64,000 bases of DNA. Source: Lysobacter changpingensis. GTDB lineage: Bacteria > Pseudomonadota > Gammaproteobacteria > Xanthomonadales > Xanthomonadaceae. Where the stretch lies: positions 62,001 to 126,000 of the forward strand of contig NZ_JADWPE010000003.1 of NCBI RefSeq assembly GCF_017308985.1. The letters are read 5' to 3'. The notes under the pieces were generated by a model that saw only the letters and a list, made by a program, of their open reading frames with translations, did no database searches and was not told the origin of the DNA. The position numbers and the translations under genes were made by a program. Shown here one piece after another: positions 43,128 to 51,020 of this stretch; positions within the stretch are counted from its first letter, which is position 1, and each line of letters opens with the position of its first letter.

Positions 43128-43877
43128 TCACAGCAGCGACATGCCGCCGTCCACGCGCAGGTTGATGCCGGTGATGAAACTGCTCGCGTCCGACGCGAGG
43201 AACAACGCCGCGTCGCCCAGTTCGCCGGGTTCGCCGAGGCGGCCCAGCGGAATCGCTCCGGCCACGTTCTTCTCCAGCAACGCGCGGCTTTCCGCCGACA
43301 GGCCGAGCTTGTCGAGGATCGGCGTATCGACCGGGCCGGGACTGAGCACGTTGACGCGGATGCGGCGGCCCTTCAGCTCGATCGCCCAACTGCGCGCGAA
43401 CGCGAGCAGCGCCGCCTTCGTGCCGGCGTAGACGGCGTGGCCGTCCATGTAGCGATCGCTCGCGATCGATCCGGTCAGGACCACCGACGCGCCCTCGCGC
43501 AGGATCGGCGCGATGCGCTGCATCCCGAAGAACACGCCGCGCGTGTTGATCGCGAACTGCTCGTCGAATTCCTGTTCGGTCACCTGCGCCGAATGCGTGA
43601 TCGTGTTGACGCCGGCGTTGGCCATGTAGATGTCCAGCCCGCCGAAGGCCTGCGTCAGCGCGTGCGCGACCTCCTCGTGGTGCGCGATCCGCGCGACGTC
43701 GCCGACCATGCCGATCGCGCCGTTGCCGATGTGCGCCAGCGCCTCGTCGACGACGGCCTTGCGTCGTCCGGTGATCACCACCTGTGCGCCTTCGTCGGCG
43801 AAACGCTTCGCGGCCGCCAGGCCGATGCCGCTGCTGCCGCCGGTGACCAGCGCCACCTTGCCCGATAGATCGTCCAC
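43128..43877 (-). CDS. Short-chain dehydrogenase/reductase
   Basis: A protein of 249 residues from a GTG start at 43877, with AGGAG upstream at a 10-base distance. It is a classical SDR: cofactor motif TGGSSGIG (residues 12-19), NAG at 87-89, catalytic Ser137, Tyr150 and Lys154 (Y-x3-K), and the PGPVDTPI loop after it. TGRRK at 37-40 after the second strand suggests NADPH preference. It ends with INLRVDGGMSLL, usual for the family. It lies downstream of an ECF41 sigma factor, a typical oxidoreductase companion. The 134-base gap to the sigma gene contains a hairpin. Confidence 0.92.
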   Translation of the reverse strand: MDDLSGKVALVTGGSSGIGLAAAKRFADEGAQVVITGRRKAVVDEALAHIGNGAIGMVGDVARIAHHEEVAHALTQAFGGLDIYMANAGVNTITHSAQVTEQEFDEQFAINTRGVFFGMQRIAPILREGASVVLTGSIASDRYMDGHAVYAGTKAALLAFARSWAIELKGRRIRVNVLSPGPVDTPILDKLGLSAESRALLEKNVAGAIPLGRLGEPGELGDAALFLASDASSFITGINLRVDGGMSLL

Positions 43878-43941
43878 GTATGCATTCTCCTGTCGGCGCT
43901 CGACGGTGTGCGCCGCGTGGCAGGCACAGTAGGTGGACGCT

Positions 43942-43966
43942 CCCGCGCGCGGTAGACACGCGCGGG
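43942..43966. other. Hairpin between the ECF41 sigma gene and the SDR gene
   Basis: CCCGCGCG (43942-43949) and CGCGCGGG (43959-43966) form an 8-base stem with a 9-base loop. There is no U-tract on either side, so it is a weak terminator at best. It could separate expression of the sigma gene from the SDR and hydrolase genes downstream on the minus strand. Confidence 0.35.
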
Positions 43967-44011
43967 TGTGCACGGCGTTGACCGCGCGGAATCAATGCGC
44001 GTTGCGTGGGG

Positions 44012-44908
44012 TTACCGCAGGTGCGCGACGCGACGCCGCGCGATGCGTTGCAGTTTCGCGGGATTGAGCTGCACGTGGACGCGCTGGATGCGGTCGCCGT
44101 CGATGTCGAACGATTGCGCCGATTCCAGGCGTCCACCGACGAAACGCAGCAGGCCTGGCTTTGCGTTGAGCATCGCCAGTTCCAGGCGCAGGTCGTGCTT
44201 GTAGCGCAGCGTGGCGGCGAACAGCAGCGCCGCGATGCGGTCGCCGCCGTGCATCGGTTCGGGCACGCTGGTGACGACGCCACCGCCGTCGCCGAGCAGC
44301 GTCGCCGATTCGGACATCAGCGCCTTCATGCCTTCCAGGTCGCCGCGCGCGAGGCGGTCGACGAAGCCCTGCAGGATATGGCGATGCGCCTCGCCGGACA
44401 CCGCGTACACCGGTCGCGGTTCGCGCAGCTGCTTCTTCGCGCGATGGACGATCTGTCGCGTCGCGGCTTCCGACTTGCCCAGCACGTCCGCGATCTGCGG
44501 ATACCCAGCTTCCAGGACCTCATGCAGCAGGAACGCGGCGCGCGCGTCGGGCGATAGGCGTTCGAGCACGGTGAGGAAGGCGATGGACAGGTCGCCGGCG
44601 GCTTCGTGCAACTGCTCGGGCGTGGAAGGCGCGTCGGCGCCGTCGGTGAGCACGGGCTCGGGAAGCCAGATGCCGACGTATTCCTCGCGCGCGCGACGCG
44701 CCAGGCGCAGGTGGTCGATCGCGCAACGCATCGTCGCCGAGACCAGCCAGGCCTCGGCGTTGTCCACCTTGCCCACGTCGGTATCGTGCCACCGCAACCA
44801 GACGTCCTGCACGACGTCCTCGGCTTCGCTGAGCGAGCCGAGCATGCGGTAGGCCATGCCCAGCATGCGCGGCTGGAGGCGGACGAAGATGGCGGAAGCG
44901 TCTTCCAT
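44012..44908 (-). CDS. ECF41/SigJ-type sigma factor with SnoaL-like C-terminal extension
   Basis: A protein of 298 residues, much longer than ordinary ECF sigma factors. Region 2 is at about residues 10-75 (MLGMAYRMLGSLSEAEDVVQ, then DVWLRW). Region 4 is at about 112-165 (LERLSPDARAAFLLHEVLEA and IADVLGKSEAATRQIVHRAK). An additional C-terminal domain (about 175-290) shows ILQGFVDRLARGDLEGMKAL, VTSVPEPMHGGDRIAALL and LLRFVGGRLESAQSFDID. This SnoaL-like extension is the hallmark of ECF41, where it controls activity in place of an anti-sigma factor. ECF41 genes typically neighbour carboxymuconolactone decarboxylases, oxidoreductases or epimerases. All three are present here. The start is 27 bases after the cupin stop. 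Confidence 0.92.
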   Translation of the reverse strand: MEDASAIFVRLQPRMLGMAYRMLGSLSEAEDVVQDVWLRWHDTDVGKVDNAEAWLVSATMRCAIDHLRLARRAREEYVGIWLPEPVLTDGADAPSTPEQLHEAAGDLSIAFLTVLERLSPDARAAFLLHEVLEAGYPQIADVLGKSEAATRQIVHRAKKQLREPRPVYAVSGEAHRHILQGFVDRLARGDLEGMKALMSESATLLGDGGGVVTSVPEPMHGGDRIAALLFAATLRYKHDLRLELAMLNAKPGLLRFVGGRLESAQSFDIDGDRIQRVHVQLNPAKLQRIARRRVAHLR

Positions 44909-44935
44909 CCGGCGTCGCGACCGAGGCGCTGGATC

Positions 44936-45355
44936 TTATGTCCCCGGCGGCAGAAGCGCCGGCGTGCCGACGTCCTTCAGCAGGAACACGACGAACCTCG
45001 CCGGTTCCGTGCTGCTGGTGTTGCGGCCGACGGTGTGGATGTCGTCCGGGCCTTCGTGGAAGGCCTCGCCGGGCTTGAGCGTCACTTCCTTGCCGCCCTT
45101 CACGCCCATCACGATGCTGCCTTCCAGCACGTACACGACGCCGTGCGCATCATGGCGATGCACCGGATCAGCGCCGCCCGGCGGGTATTCGACTTCCAGC
45201 ACCAGCACCTCCTTGCCCGGGTAATCAGGCAGCGCCCTGGTCATCACCGGCTTCACGATCGGCTCGGGTGCCTTGGCCTGCGGCCCGGCGGCGGACGCGA
45301 TGCCGGCGGCCACCAGGCCCGCGAGCAGCAACGATGGAACGAATGCCTTGCGCAT
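44936..45355 (-). CDS. Periplasmic cupin-domain protein
   Basis: A protein of 139 residues with a signal peptide (MRKAFVPSLLLAGLVAAGIA, then SA). The cupin barrel covers about residues 35-130. Metal-ligand motif 1 is HRHDAHGVVYVLEG, and motif 2 is PGEAFHEGPDDIHTVGRN. His residues 67, 69 and 72 and the later His are the likely metal ligands. It closely resembles the second periplasmic cupin at 50589-51020 over its whole length (DIHTVGRN, KFVVF or RFVVF, LKD), so the two are paralogues. Function unknown. It lies between the carboxymuconolactone-decarboxylase-like gene and the ECF41 sigma gene in the same direction. Confidence 0.88.
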   Translation of the reverse strand: MRKAFVPSLLLAGLVAAGIASAAGPQAKAPEPIVKPVMTRALPDYPGKEVLVLEVEYPPGGADPVHRHDAHGVVYVLEGSIVMGVKGGKEVTLKPGEAFHEGPDDIHTVGRNTSSTEPARFVVFLLKDVGTPALLPPGT

Positions 45356-45407
45356 GACGAACTCCTGTCGGTCGGGTGGGACGCGCCCGATGTGTCGGGC
45401 GCGCGGC

Positions 45408-45887
45408 TCAGCCGAGGTTGGCCTTGTCCAGGCCCCAGGCCTTGTCGAGCGATCCGGGCAGCGACTGGAACGCCACGTTGATGCGGTTCCAGCCGTTGAT
45501 CGCCATGATCGAATACGTCAGCTCGGTGATTTCCTTCTCCGACAGCTGCGTGCGCACGCGCTCGTAGACGTCGTCCGGAACGCCGTGCGGCGGAAGCTGG
45601 GTCAGCACTTCGGTCCACGCCAGCGCCGCGCGCTCGCGCGGCGAGAACAGCGGCGATTCGCGCCACGCGGCCAGATGGTGCAGGCGCAGCGGACGTTCGC
45701 CGTGGATGGTCGCCTGCTTGACGTGCATGTCCACGCAGAACGCGCAGCCGTTGATCTGCGAGGCGCGGACCGACACCAGGTCCACGATGGCTTCCTCGAT
45801 CGCGCCCTTCTTCAACGACATATTGAACTCGACGAACTTCTTGAACAGTTCGGGCGATTGCTGCTGGTAATCCAGGCGCTGCGTCAT
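45408..45887 (-). CDS. Carboxymuconolactone decarboxylase/AhpD-like protein
   Basis: A protein of 159 residues. The AhpD-core motif INGCAFCVDMHVKQA gives Cys48, Cys51 and His55, the redox-active CxxC...H set of alkylhydroperoxidase-like proteins. LSEKEITELTYSIMAINGWN near residue 118 and the helical layout agree with the carboxymuconolactone decarboxylase family. Likely a peroxidase or disulfide reductase for organic peroxides. It is the first gene of the minus-strand run that contains the ECF41 sigma factor, an association well described for ECF41. Its 5' region (45888-46051) is shared with the divergent gene at 46052. The ATG at 45887 is chosen because it gives the usual MTQRLDY-type N-terminus. 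Confidence 0.92.
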   Translation of the reverse strand: MTQRLDYQQQSPELFKKFVEFNMSLKKGAIEEAIVDLVSVRASQINGCAFCVDMHVKQATIHGERPLRLHHLAAWRESPLFSPRERAALAWTEVLTQLPPHGVPDDVYERVRTQLSEKEITELTYSIMAINGWNRINVAFQSLPGSLDKAWGLDKANLG

Positions 45888-46015
45888 CTCATGGGTCCTT
45901 GTCGTGGGGATATCGGCGATGGCCGCCGTCGCGACGAAGGCTAGGTCGCGTCTGACGGCCGGGGAAGCCATCGGCCGGGACGCACGGTGTTGCGCGTCGC
46001 GCACCAATGTCGGCG

Positions 46016-46042
46016 CGTCACAGGCGCGCCCGCCCAAACGTC
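46016..46042 (+). promoter_or_regulatory. ECF41-like promoter candidate before the orphan region-4 gene
   Basis: CGTCACA (46016-46022), a 16-base spacer, then CGTC (46039-46042), 9 bases before the ATG at 46052. The published ECF41 consensus is of the type TGTCACA followed by CGTC at about this distance, so one base of the -35 element differs. The CGTC element is common by chance in this GC-rich DNA, and the transcript leader would be very short. The call is therefore tentative. Confidence 0.4.
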
Positions 46043-46051
46043 TACAGGGGT

Positions 46052-46309
46052 ATGAAAGACGAGAACCCGCCGCCGCCCGGCGCGCCCCTGCCCACGCCGC
46101 CGGAGCGCGTGTGGTCGCAGTTCCAGGCGTTCCTGGACGAACTGCCCGGCCCGATGCGGGCCGCGTTCCTGCTGCACGACGTGTTCGGTGTGCCCCATGT
46201 GGACATCGCCTTCGTGCTGGGCATCCCGCAGGAGGAGTGCCGCGTCCACGTCGAACGCGCGCGCGAACACGCCCGGGCGCGACGCCTCGATTTCGGAGGG
46301 TCATCATGA
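46052..46309 (+). CDS. Orphan sigma-factor region-4-like protein
   Basis: A protein of 85 residues. After a Pro-rich N-terminus (ENPPPPGAPLPTPPERVW), residues 22-75 read FQAFLDELPGPMRAAFLLHD followed by VFGVPHVDIAFVLGIPQEEC. This is a sigma-70 region 4 helix-turn-helix. The phrase (R)AAFLLH(D/E)V also occurs in region 4 of the nearby ECF41 sigma factor. Region 2 is missing, so it cannot act as a complete sigma factor. Its stop overlaps the LysR start (ATGA). It is divergent from the carboxymuconolactone-decarboxylase-like gene. It may be a truncated sigma gene that became a small DNA-binding or anti-/co-sigma protein. Confidence 0.75.
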   Translation: MKDENPPPPGAPLPTPPERVWSQFQAFLDELPGPMRAAFLLHDVFGVPHVDIAFVLGIPQEECRVHVERAREHARARRLDFGGSS

Positions 46310-47343
46310 ACGCGCCGGTCGAAACCGCGCCGGCGGTGCGCGACGCGCTGGGCGAGTGCTTCTCGGCGAGCTATCCCGGCGTGGTCGCCTTCATCGCCGT
46401 GGCGAACGAAGGCAGCTTCGCGCGTGCCGCCGACCGGCTCGGGATCGGGCGGTCGGCCGTCAGCCGCAGCGTGCAGAAGCTGGAGAAACAGCTCGGCGCG
46501 CGGCTGTTCTCGCGCACCACGCGTGCCACCTCGCTCACCAGCGAAGGCCGGTTGTTCTACCAAGCGTGCCGCCCCGGCGTGGAGCGCATCACCCAGGCGC
46601 TTGAGGAAATGCGCGACCTGCGCGAAGGGCCGCCGCGCGGGGAGCTTCGCATCGTCGCGGGCCACGCGTTCGGCCGCAAGGTTGTCGCACCGCTGCTCAG
46701 CGGCTTCCGCGCCTGCCATCCCGACGTCGCGGTGGAGCTGCTGCTTGACGATGGCGTTCCCGACCTGGCCGCCGACCGCATCGACGTCGCCTTCCGCGAG
46801 GGCGCGCTGGAGGACAGCGACGTCATCGCGCGCCAGCTGGTCCCGATGCGGCTGCTGGTCTGCGCGTCGCCCGATTACGTGCGTCGACAGGGCCTGCCGC
46901 ACGACGTCGACGCGCTCGCCTCGCATGCCTGCATCGCATTGCGCCTGCCCAACGGTCGGCTGCGCGCGTGGGATTTCCGCGTCGATGGCCAATCGCGCAG
47001 CCTCGTGCCCGCGTCGGCGCTGATCTTCAGCGACGCCGAGCTGGCCTTGCAGGCGGCGCAGGACGGCCACGGGCTGGTGCAGCTGCCCGAGTACCTGGTG
47101 CGCGATGCGCTGCGTTCCGGCGCGCTGGTCGATTGCCTGCGTGGCCGCGCGCCGGGCGATCGCGGCCATTACCTGTGCTACCTGAGCCGGCGCCACCAGC
47201 CCAAGCGCATCCGCGCCTTCATCGACTACATAACCACGCACATCCGCGGCCTGGACCTGGACGTCACCGGCCACTGGGCGAAGACCGCGCAGGCGGCGAA
47301 TGCCGGGGAGCACGCGCACGGCGCGGTTCCCGTCGCGGCGTGA
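46306..47343 (+). CDS. LysR-family transcriptional regulator
   Basis: A protein of 345 residues. The winged helix-turn-helix (about 25-85) reads VVAFIAVANEGSFARAADRL followed by GIGRSAVSRSVQKLEKQLGA. The effector-binding domain is at about 110-320 (LRIVAGHAFGRKVVAPLLSG, IDVAFREG, LLVCASPDYVRRQG). The gene overlaps the preceding region-4 gene by four bases and has GGAGGG as ribosome-binding site. It lies 139 bases before the epimerase-like gene at 47483, its probable target. It is a close paralogue of the LysR at 53405-54448 (shared NEGSF, GIGRSAVSRSVQKLE, RGHYLCYLSR). Confidence 0.95.
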   Translation: MNAPVETAPAVRDALGECFSASYPGVVAFIAVANEGSFARAADRLGIGRSAVSRSVQKLEKQLGARLFSRTTRATSLTSEGRLFYQACRPGVERITQALEEMRDLREGPPRGELRIVAGHAFGRKVVAPLLSGFRACHPDVAVELLLDDGVPDLAADRIDVAFREGALEDSDVIARQLVPMRLLVCASPDYVRRQGLPHDVDALASHACIALRLPNGRLRAWDFRVDGQSRSLVPASALIFSDAELALQAAQDGHGLVQLPEYLVRDALRSGALVDCLRGRAPGDRGHYLCYLSRRHQPKRIRAFIDYITTHIRGLDLDVTGHWAKTAQAANAGEHAHGAVPVAA

Positions 47344-47482
47344 TCGCCATTGGTGCGCGCAGGGCAACAACCTGCGTCCGTGCGAAGGGCTACTGCGCCC
47401 GCGCCGGCGTTCCTAGCATCGCAGTCCCAGTCCTTCGCCGCGCAACGCCATCGCGAAGGCAGTCCCCCCAGGAGATTCGCAC

Positions 47483-48253
47483 ATGAAGATCGTCGTCATC
47501 GGTGGTACCGGACTTATCGGCAGCAAGGTCGTCGAACGACTGCGCGCCGCGGGTCATGAAGCGATCGCCGCGGCGCCGGCCACCGGCGTGGACATCCTGA
47601 GCGGCGCGGGACTCGACGAGGCGATGGCCGGCACGTCGGTGGTGGTGGACCTCGCCAACTCGCCCGCGTTCGATGCGAAGACCGCGCTGGAGTTCTTCGA
47701 AACCGCCGGCCGCAACGTGCTGGGTGCCGAGGCGCGCGCGGGCGTGGGCCACCACGTCGCGTTGTCGGTGGTCGGCACCGAGAAGCTGTCGGCCAGCGGC
47801 TACTTCGTCGGCAAGGCGGCGCAGGAAAAGCTGATCCGCGAATCGGGCATCCCGTACACCATCGTGCATTCCACGCAGTTCCTCGAATTCCTGCCCGGCA
47901 TCATCCAGTCGGGTACCGAAGGCGACACGGTGCGGCTGCCGACCGCGCTCGTGCAGCCGATCGCCGCCGACAACGTGGCCGAAGCGGTCGCGCGCCACGC
48001 GCTCGGCGCGCCGGCCAACGCGGTGGTCGACATCGCCGGCCCCGAACGCGACTCCATGGCGGCGTTCGCCCAGCGCTACATGAGCGCGACGGGCGACGGG
48101 CGCGCCGTCGTCGGCGACGTGCACGCGCGCTACTTCGGCGTCGAACTGGCTTCCGACGCGCTCGTGCCCGCCGGCGCGGCGTGGCAGGGCGACATCGGCC
48201 TGGATCGCTGGCTGGAGGAATCGGCCACCGCGCGGCAGCCCGCGCGCGCCTGA
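47483..48253 (+). CDS. NAD(P)-binding epimerase/dehydrogenase-like protein (atypical SDR), second copy
   Basis: A protein of 256 residues with GGTGLIG at 8-14 as the dinucleotide-binding motif. HHVALSVVGTEKLSASGYFV follows at about 92, then the VHSTQFLEFLPGI segment and VDIAGPERDSM. It is paralogous to the protein at 41240-42052. A good ribosome-binding site (CAGGAGAT, 47468-47475) precedes the ATG. The upstream LysR gene reads in the same direction and is the likely regulator. Proteins of this type accompany ECF41 and LysR regulators and are often induced by oxidative or electrophile stress. The actual substrate is not known. Confidence 0.88.
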   Translation: MKIVVIGGTGLIGSKVVERLRAAGHEAIAAAPATGVDILSGAGLDEAMAGTSVVVDLANSPAFDAKTALEFFETAGRNVLGAEARAGVGHHVALSVVGTEKLSASGYFVGKAAQEKLIRESGIPYTIVHSTQFLEFLPGIIQSGTEGDTVRLPTALVQPIAADNVAEAVARHALGAPANAVVDIAGPERDSMAAFAQRYMSATGDGRAVVGDVHARYFGVELASDALVPAGAAWQGDIGLDRWLEESATARQPARA

Positions 48254-48380
48254 CTGCCGACGGACGCGGCCCACGCATCGCGCACGCACGGCGCGATGAC
48301 GCGGCCGGCGTCGTGCGCATGCATCGCGCCACCGCGCGAGCCGCGTCCGCAATCCCATCCGCCACTGCCGGAGAGCCCCC

Positions 48381-49388
48381 ATGCATACCGGAAAATCCTA
48401 TCGATTGCCGGAGTTCATCAACTGGACCCGACGTTCGATCTACATACTGCTCGTGTTGTGCACCGTTCCCGTCGTGCTGTACCAGGTGGTGGGATGGCAC
48501 TGGCTCGCGATTCCGTGGGGCGTGGTGTTCCTGCTCGGCGCCACGGTGGCGCTGTCGTCGGGATTCAAGAACGTGCAGACCTACAACCGGCTGCAGCAGG
48601 CGCAGCAGGTGTGGGCGTCGATCGGCAGCAGCAGCCGGATCTGGGGCGCGATGTGCCGCGACCTGGTCGCATCGCCGGAGCAGGGCCGCGTGCTCGCGTA
48701 CCGGCACCTGGCGTGGCTCACGGCGCTGCGTTACGAGATGCGCCGTGCGATGCCGTGGGAGACGGCCGACAAGTCGTACAACGCCGAATACCGCCGCGAC
48801 TACGCCATTCCCGAACGCGAGGAACGGCTGGAGCGCGAGCTGCTCAAGTACCTGCCGCCGGGCGAGGTCTCGCAGGTGCTCGCATCGGGCAACCGCGCCT
48901 TGCAGGTCATGTCGCTGCAGGGCAGGGCGACCGCATCGCTCCTCGCCGCGGGCGGCCTGACCATGGGCGCCTTCAACGACATGCAGAAGCTGATCCGCGA
49001 CCTGCAGGTCCTGCAGTGCGGCAGCGAGCAGATCAAGAACTTCCCGTTCCCGCGGCAGTACGCGTTCATCAACTCGCTGTTCGTGTGGATCATGTGCGTG
49101 CTGTTGCCGTTCGGCATGATCAGCGAGTTCGAACAGCTCGGCGCCCGGCTCGGAACCGCGGGCGGGATCGACACGGTCTGGCTGGCGGTGCCGCTCAGCC
49201 TGCTCATCGGCTGGATGTACCTGGCGCTCAACCAGGTGGTGGAAGCCAGCGAGAATCCGTTCGAGGGCGGCGCGAACGACGTCCCGATCTCGCGCATCTG
49301 CCAGGACATCGAGTTCGACCTGCGCGAGATGCTCGGGGAAGCCGACGTGCCTTCGCCGGCGCGCCAGGCGAGCGACATCGCGCTTTGA
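48381..49388 (+). CDS. Bestrophin-family membrane channel
   Basis: A protein of 335 residues. Hydrophobic segments lie at about 20-38 and 41-62 (IYILLVLCTVPVVLYQVVGW and the next helix). Two more are at about 230-250 (FINSLFVWIMCVLLPFGMIS) and 265-285. The C-terminal motif ENPFEGGANDVPISRICQDI is the bestrophin signature (family pattern ENPFxxxxxDvP, then a conserved helix FDLREMLGE). Bacterial bestrophins form pentameric anion or cation channels in the inner membrane. It is transcribed alone, 127 bases after the epimerase-like gene. The start ATG gives the usual cytoplasmic N-terminus. Confidence 0.88.
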   Translation: MHTGKSYRLPEFINWTRRSIYILLVLCTVPVVLYQVVGWHWLAIPWGVVFLLGATVALSSGFKNVQTYNRLQQAQQVWASIGSSSRIWGAMCRDLVASPEQGRVLAYRHLAWLTALRYEMRRAMPWETADKSYNAEYRRDYAIPEREERLERELLKYLPPGEVSQVLASGNRALQVMSLQGRATASLLAAGGLTMGAFNDMQKLIRDLQVLQCGSEQIKNFPFPRQYAFINSLFVWIMCVLLPFGMISEFEQLGARLGTAGGIDTVWLAVPLSLLIGWMYLALNQVVEASENPFEGGANDVPISRICQDIEFDLREMLGEADVPSPARQASDIAL

Positions 49389-49409
49389 CCTTCCCGTGCG
49401 CCTGGGCGC

Positions 49410-50060
49410 CTACCGCTCCCAGGCCACCATCTTGAAGCGCTCCCGCTCGATGCCGAAGTAGTCGCACTTCCACGCGCTCTGCGCCTCGAAGTCGAGGTCG
49501 ATCCATTCCTCGCGCCGGGCCAGCACGCCTTTCGCGCGTTCGTCCCAGTCCACAGACATGAACAGTCGCGAATACCGGTCGACGCGCGCCTGGATCTCCT
49601 CGCAGGCGAACGCGTCGTACTCGAAGTGCAGGATCTCGAGGACGTTGCCGTCGCGGTCGGCATAGTCCATCGAGAAATCCAGGCCCCATTTCGGCCGGAG
49701 CTTCACCAGCTTGTAGAGGAGCGGATTGACGCGCGCCCATCGGTGCAACTGTTCGAGCGCCTCGCCGGCGAAGCCTTTGCGCTCGAGCAGCAGGGCATGG
49801 TTGAGGACCGCGCCTTCGTTCTTCGATGGCGGCGACGCGAGCCAGGTCGTGCGGATCGCGTGGCGATGCTCGCGATGCGCACCGAAGCGCTGGCGATTGG
49901 CCGCCGCGTAGCGTTTTTCCAGCGGACTGAGGTCGTATCCGGCCTGGTCGAACAGGGCGACGTCCTCCGGGCCGGGAACGCGATCGCCGACGTCCGCGAT
50001 CGGGTCGCGGTAGAACGGGTTCGGATCCAGCCGGCTGGCGACGAGCGTGAGATCGTTCAT
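49410..50060 (-). CDS. Conserved hypothetical protein
   Basis: A protein of 216 residues with no signal peptide or membrane helix. It is rich in Trp, Tyr, Arg and Asp, with segments such as VLNHALLLERKGFAGEALEQ, LYKLVKLRPKWGLDFSMDYA and VLEILHFEYDAFACEEIQAR. These look like a soluble alpha/beta fold, but I recognise no family. The frame is not a shadow: it has low-bias codons in third positions and no plausible gene opposite. The next gene starts 271 bases further along the plus direction on the same strand, with a 10-base gap between the two coding regions, suggesting co-transcription. Confidence 0.65.
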   Translation of the reverse strand: MNDLTLVASRLDPNPFYRDPIADVGDRVPGPEDVALFDQAGYDLSPLEKRYAAANRQRFGAHREHRHAIRTTWLASPPSKNEGAVLNHALLLERKGFAGEALEQLHRWARVNPLLYKLVKLRPKWGLDFSMDYADRDGNVLEILHFEYDAFACEEIQARVDRYSRLFMSVDWDERAKGVLARREEWIDLDFEAQSAWKCDYFGIERERFKMVAWER

Positions 50061-50070
50061 CGGCGATGGG

Positions 50071-50331
50071 CTAGTCCATGCTGTCGCCGGTCAGCCGCAG
50101 GTCGCGCAGGATGGCGCCCAGTTCGCTGTTGACCGATTCCAGCAGATCCGGTGGCGAGCGCGACACGATGTCGCGGGCCAGCCCGGCGAACGTTTCGACC
50201 ACCTGCGCGGTGCCGGGCGTTTCCTGCAGCATCCGTTCGACGGTTCCGCGCAATGCGTCGAGTTGCGCCTGCAGTTCGGGCCATCCCGGCTCGGGCGGTG
50301 CCGACGGATGCGGATCTGGATCGTTCGACAT
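50071..50331 (-). CDS. Small hypothetical protein, predicted helical
   Basis: A protein of 86 residues read from the ATG at 50331. The N-terminus is Pro-rich (MSNDPDPHPSAPPEPGWPEL). The rest is a likely helical region with heptad-like Leu/Val spacing (LQAQLDALRGTVERMLQETP and FAGLARDIVSRSPPDLLESV). A longer frame upstream is open but lacks a better start. It precedes the hypothetical gene at 49410-50060 in the same direction and may be its partner. No function can be suggested. Confidence 0.5.
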   Translation of the reverse strand: MSNDPDPHPSAPPEPGWPELQAQLDALRGTVERMLQETPGTAQVVETFAGLARDIVSRSPPDLLESVNSELGAILRDLRLTGDSMD

Positions 50332-50588
50332 GGCGGTTCTCGTGTGATGGTTGCCTGCCGGCGAGGTTCGCGCGCGCACGTCCGTGGCCCATCGCCCGAA
50401 GCGTAGCGCCGCACGGTGCCGGTCGGAAGGCGTACGGGCATCGACCGGTCGAGGCCCGCGACGCACGGCTCTTCACATTGCTGCATGGGCCGGCGGATTG
50501 CTTCTGCTTCGTCGCCTGGCCTGGCCGGCGCAGCTGATCGGGATCCGGCTCGTCGCGAAGGCATGACGCCTCGCGCCGTTGGCGCTGC

Positions 50589-51020
50589 TCATTCGCCCGG
50601 GATCACCGCGGGCTTGCCGGCATCCTTGAGGAAGAACACGACGAACTTCGCCGGCGCGGTCTGGCTGGCGTTGCGGCCGACCGTGTGGATGTCCTGCGGG
50701 CCTTCGTACCAGCTGTCGCCGGGCGAGAGGTTCACCTCCGGGCTGCCCTTGAGCCCCATCACCAGCGCGCCTTCGAGCACGTGGACGAACACGTGCGCAT
50801 CGTGGTGGTGCAGCTGCGCGACGGCGCCGGGCGGGTACTCGATGATCGCCATCTGCGCTTCCTTGCCGGGGAACTCCGGCAGCGTTTTCGTCATGACCGG
50901 CGTCGCGATCGGCGTTGGGGGCTTCTGCGTCGGGGCGGCGGCCTGCGCATGCGAGGCCTGTGCGCAGAGGTTGCCCGACCACATCGCGGCGGCCAGGGCG
51001 AGGACGAGGGTGATGCGCAT
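50589..51020 (-). CDS. Periplasmic cupin-domain protein, second copy
   Basis: A protein of 143 residues with a signal peptide (MRITLVLALAAAMWSGNLCA). The cupin motifs are HHHDAHVFVHVLEGALVMG and SPGDSWYEGPQDIHTVGRNA, so His ligands are retained. It parallels the cupin at 44936-45355 almost throughout (TLPEFPGKE versus ALPDYPGKE, KFVVFFLKDAGKP versus RFVVFLLKDVGTP). The gene is alone on its strand here, without an ECF41 or carboxymuconolactone decarboxylase gene next to it. The region upstream holds a palindrome at 51104-51116. Confidence 0.88.
   Translation of the reverse strand: MRITLVLALAAAMWSGNLCAQASHAQAAAPTQKPPTPIATPVMTKTLPEFPGKEAQMAIIEYPPGAVAQLHHHDAHVFVHVLEGALVMGLKGSPEVNLSPGDSWYEGPQDIHTVGRNASQTAPAKFVVFFLKDAGKPAVIPGE

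Noticed and set aside
43126-43151. CGTCACA followed 15 bases later by CGTC at the end of the SDR gene as a further ECF41 promoter
   Set aside because: It is not upstream of any gene in that direction. It also shows how often such pairs arise by chance in this composition.
45933-45958. CCGTCAG followed by CGTC upstream of the carboxymuconolactone-decarboxylase-like gene as an ECF41 promoter
   Set aside because: The -35 part lacks the CACA end and the spacing differs from the better candidate at 46016-46042, so I do not list it as a feature.
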